A stretch of 42,837 nucleotides of DNA from Microbacteriaceae bacterium PS02343 (GTDB taxonomy: Bacteria > Actinomycetota > Actinomycetes > Actinomycetales > Microbacteriaceae), in NCBI GenBank assembly GCA_029959365.1, contig JASCOA010000015.1:1-42837 (forward strand). The letters run 5' to 3'. Positions 34,246 to 42,837 of the stretch are shown here, in pieces. A model generated the notes under the pieces. The model ran no database searches. It saw only the letters and a program-made list of their open reading frames with translations, and was not told the origin of the DNA. Every line of letters begins with the position of its first letter. The first letter of the stretch is position 1. Made by a program: the position numbers and the translations under genes.

Positions 34246-34402
34246 TCGACGACGATCGCGCTCCCCGATCGATCAGTCGGCCGCATGGCGAGGAGCGGCT
34301 GATCGCACGGGTCAGGATGCCTCGCCACCAACGCCTCCGGAGCCACGGCGAGCCGCGTTTCCGCGTTCGGCCTTGTGTCCCCCTATCGAGTGTGGTTCTG
34401 TA

Positions 34403-34414
34403 TGAAGCGCTTCA
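34403..34414. promoter_or_regulatory. LacI-type operator before the GH3 gene
   Basis: TGAAGCGCTTCA is a perfect 12-base palindrome with a central CG, the common form of LacI-family operators. It lies 36 bases before the beta-glucosidase start. The LacI gene directly downstream of that enzyme is its most likely binder. Confidence 0.6.
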
Positions 34415-34450
34415 AAGAAGAAGCGATCCATCAGCTCGAGGAGGAACTGA

Positions 34451-37219
34451 ATGAGAGTCAGACGCACCGCCCGTTGGGCGGCACTCTGCGGCGTCGTGCT
34501 GGCGTGCTCGCCGCTCGCACTGAGCAGCGCAGCCGGAGCGACGGAACAGGTTTGGCGCGACACCTCGTTGGCGCCGGATGAACGAGCCGACCTGCTCCTC
34601 GCCGCGATGGCCAAGGACGAGAAGGTCCGTCTCGTCCTGGCGACGAACGACGAGGACTTCGGGCCGCTCAAGCATCTCGGGATCCCGCAGATGCGGCGAG
34701 TCGATGCTTCCGGAGGGCTGCGCGGCGACACGGGCGTCACGGCCTTCCCGGCTCCGAACGCTCTCGGCGCGAGCTTCGACACCGAGCTCGCGCGGGAGTA
34801 CGGCGCGGTGATCGGTCGCGAGGCGCATGCCAAGCGGTGGAACGTCGTGCTCGGCCCCACCGTCGACATCGATCGGAACGGCCTGTCCGGGCGGGCGGCC
34901 GAGGGCTACGGCGAGGACCCGTTGGTGAACGGCGCCATGGGAGCCGCCGTCTCGGCAGGCATCGAGAGCGAAGGCTCGATCGCGATGCTCAAGCACTACG
35001 GCGCCTACGCGCAGGAGAGCGGCCCACGGGAGACCCTCGCTGTGGAGGTGTCCGATCGGGCACTGCGCGAGCTCTACTACCCTCCGTTCGAGCAGGCCAT
35101 CCGAGAAGGCGGCGCCGACTCGGTCATGTGCGCGTATCCGAAGATCAACGGCGTGTACGCCTGCGAGAACTCCGAGATGCTCGGCCTGCTCAAGTCCGAT
35201 CTCGGACTCGACGGATACGTCGCCACGGACTTCGCACCCCGCTCGGAGTGGGTGGCGGGGTTCAACGCGGGCGTCGATTCCCAGTCGCTCTACGCGCAGG
35301 GCGACTGGTCGCCGTTCTACGACGGCCGCATCTCGGACGCCCGTCTCGACGAGGCCGCGTACCGCATGCTGCTCGCGCTGTTCGACTCGGGCGCGTACGA
35401 CAACCCCCTGCCCGAGACAGCCGTGGACGTCGCGACCGACGACGCTCACCAGGCGCTCGCCGTACGGACCGGTGAGGAAGCGTCCGTGCTGCTGCGCAAC
35501 GAGGGGGCGCTGCCCCTCTCGACGACCGACACCGTCGCGGTGATCGGCCCCTCGGGTTCCGATGCGATCACCGGCATCGAGGGGTCGTCCTACGTCGACC
35601 CGGGCGACTTCGTCACGGCCGCGGAAGCCATCACGGCCAAGGCCGGCTCGGAGCGCACCGTCGTGTCGCAGGGCTCTCTGGGCGACGTGACGCTGCCGAC
35701 GGTCCCCGCTGACGCTTTCGACGGCGCTCTGACCGCCGAGTACTTCAGCGGCACGGAGCTCGCCGGCGACCCCCTGGCGACCGGCACCGTCGATGCGCTC
35801 GACTTCACCGGACCTCCCGTCGACGGGCTGCCCTCGGCGTGGTCGGCGCGGTTCACCGGCACCATCACGCCCACCGAGACGGGTCTCGTGCGGTTCTCAT
35901 CGCTGCTGTCCGGCAGTGCCAAGGTCGTCGTCGACGGCCAGACCGCATTCGATGACTCGCGTTTCGCGTGGGACTTCTTCTTCGCCCCGCAGGAGTACAC
36001 CCTCGGAGGTGTCGTCGAACTCACCGCCGGCGTGCCCGTCGAAATCCAGGTCGAGTACTCCACCCGGGGTGCGGGCTACTTCGGTCAGCGGCTCACGCTC
36101 GGCTGGCAGCCCGAGAGCCTGATCCCCGCCGCGGTCGAGGTGGCCCGCGGTGCCGACGTCGCCGTCGTCTTCGCCAACGAGTTCACCGGCGAGGCGGTCG
36201 ACCGGATCGGCTTGTCGCTGCCCGGCGATCAGAACGCCCTCATCGAGGCGGTGGCTGCGGTGAACCCGAACACGATCGTGGTGCTCCACACGCCCGGACC
36301 GGTCCTCATGCCCTGGCTGGACGACGTCGAGGGCGTCGTGCAGGCCTGGTACCAGGGAACCGCCATCGGTCAGAGCATCGCCAACGTGCTCTACGGCGAC
36401 GCGGAGCCGGGCGGCAGGCTCCCGATGACCTTCCCCGCCTCGGCTGACCAGGGACCGCAGCTGGTGCGCGACAGCGGGAGCGTCACCTACGACGAGGGCA
36501 TCTTCGTGGGCTACAAGTGGTTCGAGCAGCAGCAGGCCGTTCCGCTGTTCCCGTTCGGCTACGGGCTCTCGTACACGGACTTCGCCTACAGCGACCTCGA
36601 GGTGGTGACGAGCGAGGCAGGCGCGGCGGCGGAGCGCATCGCCGCTCCGGCCGTGACGGTGCGGGCCACGGTCACCAATGTCGGCGACCGGGCCGGTTCC
36701 GACGTCGTGCAGGCGTACGTCGGCCATCTGCCGACCGATGCGGTCGACACGGTCGGGCAGGCCCTCGCCGGGTTCGCCAAGGTGGACCTCGAGCCGGGCG
36801 CCTCGGAGCGGGTCGAGATCTCGGTGGACCCGCGCGTCCTGTCGTACTGGGACGAGACCGGCGAAGCCTGGGTGACCCCGGAGGGCGCCGTGCCGCTCTC
36901 CATCGGCGCCTCCGCTGCGGACGTGGCCTTGACGGGCGTGATCGACACCAGCGCTGCGACCGCGCCGGAGCCGGGCGAGCCCGGTCAGCCGGGAGAGCCG
37001 GGCGAGCCGGGAACCGGGGCGGAGCCGGGAGACTCGGGCGGTCCCGGGCAGGACGACGGCGACACCGACGCCGCCTCCCCGGCCGCGGACGCCGGCGATG
37101 ATCTCGTCCGCACCGGATCGGACCTCCCGATCGCGGCACTCGTCCTCGCAGTGACGCTGATCCTCGCCGGCGCAGGCATCGTGCTCCGTCAGCGAGCGAG
37201 GTCCCGTCGGGTCGGGTAG
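34451..37219 (+). CDS. Secreted, wall-anchored GH3 beta-glucosidase with PA14 domain
   Basis: This 922-residue protein starts after GAGGAGGAAC and carries a signal peptide (about residues 1-33, ending LALSSAAGA). The GH3 barrel follows with ANALGASFDTEL and the nucleophile Asp260 in GYVATDFAP (SDW-like). The second GH3 domain is interrupted near residues 427-553 by a PA14 carbohydrate-binding domain (TAEYFSGTEL to RLTLGWQPES), then resumes with acid/base candidate Glu581 in NEFTGEAVDR. A fibronectin-III-like domain fills about 720-830, a Pro/Gly/Glu-rich linker follows, and the C-terminus has LVRTG (885-889), a hydrophobic helix and an Arg tail, the form of a sortase signal. It probably cleaves beta-glucosides at the cell surface. 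Confidence 0.9.
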   Translation: MRVRRTARWAALCGVVLACSPLALSSAAGATEQVWRDTSLAPDERADLLLAAMAKDEKVRLVLATNDEDFGPLKHLGIPQMRRVDASGGLRGDTGVTAFPAPNALGASFDTELAREYGAVIGREAHAKRWNVVLGPTVDIDRNGLSGRAAEGYGEDPLVNGAMGAAVSAGIESEGSIAMLKHYGAYAQESGPRETLAVEVSDRALRELYYPPFEQAIREGGADSVMCAYPKINGVYACENSEMLGLLKSDLGLDGYVATDFAPRSEWVAGFNAGVDSQSLYAQGDWSPFYDGRISDARLDEAAYRMLLALFDSGAYDNPLPETAVDVATDDAHQALAVRTGEEASVLLRNEGALPLSTTDTVAVIGPSGSDAITGIEGSSYVDPGDFVTAAEAITAKAGSERTVVSQGSLGDVTLPTVPADAFDGALTAEYFSGTELAGDPLATGTVDALDFTGPPVDGLPSAWSARFTGTITPTETGLVRFSSLLSGSAKVVVDGQTAFDDSRFAWDFFFAPQEYTLGGVVELTAGVPVEIQVEYSTRGAGYFGQRLTLGWQPESLIPAAVEVARGADVAVVFANEFTGEAVDRIGLSLPGDQNALIEAVAAVNPNTIVVLHTPGPVLMPWLDDVEGVVQAWYQGTAIGQSIANVLYGDAEPGGRLPMTFPASADQGPQLVRDSGSVTYDEGIFVGYKWFEQQQAVPLFPFGYGLSYTDFAYSDLEVVTSEAGAAAERIAAPAVTVRATVTNVGDRAGSDVVQAYVGHLPTDAVDTVGQALAGFAKVDLEPGASERVEISVDPRVLSYWDETGEAWVTPEGAVPLSIGASAADVALTGVIDTSAATAPEPGEPGQPGEPGEPGTGAEPGDSGGPGQDDGDTDAASPAADAGDDLVRTGSDLPIAALVLAVTLILAGAGIVLRQRARSRRVG

Positions 37220-37245
37220 TCGCGTCGTCACGCGATCTCGACGAT

Positions 37246-37289
37246 GCGCCGGGCGGTGGGCGGGCTTCGGCCAGCCCGCCGCCCGGCGC
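37246..37289 (+). terminator. Large terminator hairpin after the GH3 gene
   Basis: GCGCCGGGC (37246-37254) pairs with GCCCGGCGC (37281-37289), and GGCGGGC (37259-37265) with GCCCGCC (37274-37280). A 4-base bulge on the left and an 8-base loop complete it. The 16-pair GC-rich stem lies 27 bases after the beta-glucosidase stop and before the LacI promoter. Confidence 0.6.
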
Positions 37290-37353
37290 TCGTCTCGCGC
37301 GATAGATTCGGAGCGCCCACAACGTCGCGCGGCGCACCGCGCCAAGGAGGATC

Positions 37354-38418
37354 ATGGTCAACGTACTGCCCCGCGGCAGCGCGACGATGACTGAGGTGGC
37401 CAAGGCAGCGGGGGTCTCGCTCGGCACCGTATCGAACGTGCTCAATCACCCCGAGAAGGTCCGCGAAAGCCTTCGCGATCGCGTCCTCGCGGCCATCGAC
37501 GAACTCGGCTTCGTGAGGAACAGCGCTGCGCGCACGCTCGCCGCAGGCAGTTCGAACACGGTCGGCATGGTGATGGTCGATGTCTCGAACACCCTGTACA
37601 CCGACATGGCCCGCGGCGCTGAGGCGGTCACCTCCGCCTCCGGCATGTACCTCGTGCTGGCGAACGCCGCGATCGACCGCGACCGCCAGCGCGCGTACAT
37701 CGACCACTTCCTGCAGGAGCAGCTGGCCGGCATCCTCCTGACCGTCTACGGCAGCGAGCTCGGCGGCGTCGAGCGCATCCTCCGCGCAGGCGGACGGGTC
37801 GTCCTCCTGGATGCCCCCGTCGAGGACTCGCTCGACGTCTGCAGCGTCCGCGTCGACTACGAGCTGTCGGGGTACCTGGCCGCGCGGCATCTCATCGAGC
37901 TCGGACGCCGAAAGCTCGTCTTCGCCGGCGGCGAGCTCACGACCCTCGCGGTGGCGGAGCGTTACCGGGGAGTGCAGCGCGCCGTCGCGGAGTCGGGGTC
38001 GGTCGCGCTCGAGCGCATCGGTTCGATCGAGATCCAGACGGAGGACGGCGAGACCATCGCGGCCGAGCTCGGCGGCAGGCCCCGCCACGACCTCCCCGAC
38101 GGCATCGTCGCTGCCGCGGACCTCGTCGCGATGGGTCTCATGAACTCCCTGCTGAGCGACGGCGTCCGCTTCCCGGACGACATCGCGATCATCGCCTGCG
38201 ACGACAACAAGTCCGGCCGCGATAGCGCCGTGCCGATCTCGACCGTCGACCTGCCGGGGTACGCGGTCGGTGAGGCGGGTATGTCGCTCATGCTCGACGA
38301 GTTGCGGTCCGGCGAGGCGCACCAGCATCGCAAGATGGTGCTGCCGCCCACGATCAGCGCTCGTGAGAGCTCCATCGGGCGGCTGGGCGCGGTGCCGCGA
38401 CCGGCGCAGCGCGGCTAG
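37354..38418 (+). CDS. LacI family regulator of the GH3/GH78 unit
   Basis: This 354-residue protein has the LacI headpiece ATMTEVAKAAGVSLGTVSNVLNHPEKVRESLRDRV at about residues 10-45, the hinge NSAARTLAAGSSNTVGMVMVD, and a sensor domain (QEQLAGILLTVYGSE, RKLVFAGGELTTLAVAERYRGV, DDIAIIACDDN). A strong AAGGAGGATC ribosome site precedes ATG 37354. It lies between the beta-glucosidase and the convergent rhamnosidase operon. The palindrome at 34403 is the best operator in view; the promoter of the rhamnosidase/permease operon lies outside the window, so a second site there cannot be checked. It probably senses an imported rhamnoside or glucoside. Confidence 0.9.
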   Translation: MVNVLPRGSATMTEVAKAAGVSLGTVSNVLNHPEKVRESLRDRVLAAIDELGFVRNSAARTLAAGSSNTVGMVMVDVSNTLYTDMARGAEAVTSASGMYLVLANAAIDRDRQRAYIDHFLQEQLAGILLTVYGSELGGVERILRAGGRVVLLDAPVEDSLDVCSVRVDYELSGYLAARHLIELGRRKLVFAGGELTTLAVAERYRGVQRAVAESGSVALERIGSIEIQTEDGETIAAELGGRPRHDLPDGIVAAADLVAMGLMNSLLSDGVRFPDDIAIIACDDNKSGRDSAVPISTVDLPGYAVGEAGMSLMLDELRSGEAHQHRKMVLPPTISARESSIGRLGAVPRPAQRG

Positions 38419-38436
38419 GCCGCACGGCCGGTCGCG
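38396..38436. terminator. Bidirectional terminator between LacI and rhamnosidase genes
   Basis: CGCGACCGGC (38396-38405) and GCCGGTCGCG (38427-38436) form a perfect 10-base-pair outer stem. The 21-base interior holds a second small stem GCGGC-TAG-GCCGC. It spans the LacI stop codon (38418) and lies 6 bases before the rhamnosidase stop, suited to ending transcription from both sides. Confidence 0.6.
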
Positions 38437-38442
38437 ACGGGA

Positions 38443-40997
<2,555 letters not shown>

Positions 40998-41001
<4 letters not shown>

Positions 41002-41897
41002 CCCTTCACTGCTCCGGCGGCGAGGCCCTTCATGACCTTCTGGTTGAGGAAGAGGTAGATGATGAGCGTTCCGATCACGTTGACGGCGATTCCGGCGAAC
41101 ATCGGGCCGTAGGAGACGGCACCGTACTCGCCGGTGAAGTTGAGCAATCCGACCTGGATCGTGCGCAGCTCGGAGCTCTGCACGAACGTCATGGCCACGA
41201 GCAGGTCGTTCCAGATGAAGAAGAACTGCACGAGGCCCACGGTGAAGATCGCGTTCCGGACGAGCGGTACTGCGAAGTACCAGAACTGGCGGTACACGCC
41301 CGCACCGTCGAGCTCCGCGGCCTCGAACATCTCGCGCGGGATCGCGCGCATGTAGGTGGCCATCATGAACACCGTCAACGGCAGACCCATGGCGACGTAG
41401 GTGATGATCAGCGGCCAGCGCGTGCCGGTGAGGTGCAGGTTGAAGTAGATCGTGAACAGCGGCAGCAGGATCATCTGCACCGGGATCATGATGCCGGCGA
41501 GGAACATGAGCAGCACCGTGCCGCGGCCCTTCCAGACCATGATCTCGAGCGCGAACGCGGCACCGAGGCCGAAGATGAGCTGGATCCCGAGCGACGGCAG
41601 GGTGGCGATGGCGCTGTTGAGGATGTAGCGGCCGAGGCCGCCCTCGACGAAGGCCTCGGTGTAGTTGTCGAAGTTCCACTGCTGCGGCAGCGACCAGAAC
41701 GGTTCGCTGAGGAACTCGGGCTGCGTCTTGAAGGAGCCGAGCACGAGCCAGAGCAACGGGTAGAGCACGACCACGAGCACGAAGGCGATGACCAGGAGTG
41801 CGGGCAGTCGCTGCAGCATCCGCTTGGCCGCACGTGCGCGGGGCGACGGTGCGCGGGTCGAGGTGGTGCGAGCGATGACGTCGGTGGACATGGTCAT
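40998..41897 (-). CDS. Sugar ABC transporter permease (MalG type)
   Basis: This permease of 299 residues has a cytoplasmic basic N-terminus, six helices and the EAA loop MFEAAELDGAGVYRQFWYFAVPLV. The ending LNQKVMKGLAAGAVKG is the usual MalG-type C-terminus. The start ATG at 41897 overlaps the stop of the other permease, and its own stop overlaps the rhamnosidase start, so all three are translationally coupled. It forms the inner half of a CUT1 oligosaccharide importer. Confidence 0.92.
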
Positions 41898-42778
41898 CCC
41901 TTCGTCAGATCGCGGCGACTGGACCGGAAGATGAACAGCGTCACGAGGAGGCAGAGGATCGCGAGCATGAGCGCGATCGTCGAGCCGTATCCGTACGAGC
42001 CGTACTGGAAGGACGCTCGGAACATGTACACGGTCAGCGGCGTCGTCGACGTGCCGGGGCCGCCGTTGGTGAGCGCGATGACGGTGTCGAACACCTTGAG
42101 CGTCCCGTTGACGCTGAAGATGATGGCCGAGAGCAGCACCGGGAGCGACATCGGGATGACGATCGACCTGACGAGGCGGAGTCCGCTGGCGCCGTCCATG
42201 CGCGCGGACTCGATCACGTCGTCGGGGATGTCGACGATCCCCGCATAGAGCAGCACCGCGTAGAACCCCATGGACCGCCAGACATCCATCGCGATGATGA
42301 CCCAGAAGGCCGTTCCCGACTCGCCGAGCCAGTCGATCGAGCCGAGCGACAGGAAGTCGAGGACGGCGTTGACCGGGCCGACTGTGGGCGCGAGCTCGAA
42401 CATCCGCTGGAAGAGGAGGGCGACGGCGACCGTGGGGAGGATGACCGGGAAGAACACCGCCGTGCGCACCAGGCTCGAGGATCTCCGCAGCACGAAGACG
42501 TAGAGGAGGGCGAGCAGGTAGCCGACGACGACCTGGAGCACGGTGAGCACGAGCGCGTAGCGCACCGTGAACCACAGGGTCTCCATGGCGGTCGGGTCCT
42601 GGAAGAAGCGGGCGAAGTTGTCGAAGCCGACGAACTCGAAACCGCGGAGCGCGTTGCCGTCCATGACCGTGTAGCCGAGGGACCAGAAGATCGGCACGAG
42701 CATGACGAGCGTGTAGACGAGAAGAGCGGGACCGAGCAGCACGAGGACTGCCTTCGGGTCGCCGAGGGTGCGATGCAT
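41894..42778 (-). CDS. Sugar ABC transporter permease (MalF type)
   Basis: This 294-residue permease starts with ATG 42778 after GAGGTGAACTG, an ideal ribosome site, and has six predicted helices (LLGPALLVYTLVMLVPIFWSLGY first). The EAA loop reads VIESARMDGASGLRLVRSIVIPMSL. It pairs with the following permease. No promoter is seen in the 59 bases before the window edge, so the substrate-binding gene and the operator of this operon are probably just beyond it. Confidence 0.92.
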   Translation of the reverse strand: MHRTLGDPKAVLVLLGPALLVYTLVMLVPIFWSLGYTVMDGNALRGFEFVGFDNFARFFQDPTAMETLWFTVRYALVLTVLQVVVGYLLALLYVFVLRRSSSLVRTAVFFPVILPTVAVALLFQRMFELAPTVGPVNAVLDFLSLGSIDWLGESGTAFWVIIAMDVWRSMGFYAVLLYAGIVDIPDDVIESARMDGASGLRLVRSIVIPMSLPVLLSAIIFSVNGTLKVFDTVIALTNGGPGTSTTPLTVYMFRASFQYGSYGYGSTIALMLAILCLLVTLFIFRSSRRDLTKG

Positions 42779-42837
42779 CAGTTCACCTCGAGGGGAAGGG
42801 AACCGGGCCGCGGTTTGACCCCGGCCCCGCGCAGGGG

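Noticed and set aside
36970-37030. Repeated CCGGGNGAGCC units as a DNA repeat or CRISPR-like array
   Set aside because: They encode the Pro/Gly/Glu linker of the GH3 protein in frame; spacing is codon-based and there are no spacers.

Overview
The window is high-GC, densely packed DNA with mostly GTG/ATG starts, frequent 4-base ATGA overlaps, GC-rich terminator hairpins without U-tracts, and possible leaderless promoters. Together with the families present (cut-down CUT1 sugar transporters without their own ATPase, an LxxTG-anchored glycosidase, many TetR/MarR/LacI regulators) it points to a soil- or plant-associated actinobacterium, most likely of the Microbacteriaceae or a close relative. 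That placement is inference from composition and gene families; no rRNA is present.

Region 1 (about 0.07-9.9 kb) is a nitrogen-scavenging locus. A sodium:solute symporter and a TetR regulator lie on the minus strand. Divergent from them is a six-gene, overlapping plus-strand operon: two DUF1989 proteins (formerly urea-carboxylase-associated proteins, now known as carboxyguanidine deiminase subunits), a biotin-dependent guanidine/urea carboxylase, an allophanate hydrolase split into a separate amidase and C-terminal-domain gene, and an alpha/beta hydrolase. This gene set matches bacterial guanidine assimilation better than urea amidolysis. Two near-identical inverted repeats, one before the symporter and one before the operon, suggest that the TetR protein controls both units in place of the guanidine riboswitch common in other bacteria. 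A short stretch of the amidase gene around its catalytic lysine looks locally corrupted to G/C.

Region 2 (10-15.3 kb) holds small regulator-enzyme pairs: a membrane-anchored carboxylesterase divergent from a TetR regulator, an epoxide hydrolase, and a MarR regulator divergent from a short-chain dehydrogenase. Each divergent spacer carries clear palindromes.

Region 3 (15.4-21.6 kb) is a five-gene minus-strand operon (lipoprotein, membrane-fusion protein, MacB-like ATPase and permease, sensor kinase). A divergent OmpR-type response regulator and an 11-bp tandem repeat in the shared promoter complete a two-component-controlled export or envelope-stress module. A GNAT acetyltransferase, an autoregulated-looking MerR/GyrI-like regulator and some gene remnants follow (21.7-23.9 kb).

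Region 4 (23.9-42.8 kb) is devoted to plant glycans or glycosides. The first unit has a LacI regulator, a GH78-type rhamnosidase, a GH35 beta-galactosidase and a divergent sugar ABC importer (two permeases plus a binding lipoprotein). After a quinone-oxidoreductase-type dehydrogenase comes the second unit: a secreted, probably wall-anchored GH3 beta-glucosidase with a PA14 domain, a second LacI regulator, a second GH78 alpha-L-rhamnosidase and two more permeases whose operon continues off the right edge. The combination suggests trimming glucosides outside the cell, importing oligosaccharides, and removing rhamnose and galactose inside. LacI-type operators with a central CG are visible before both units.
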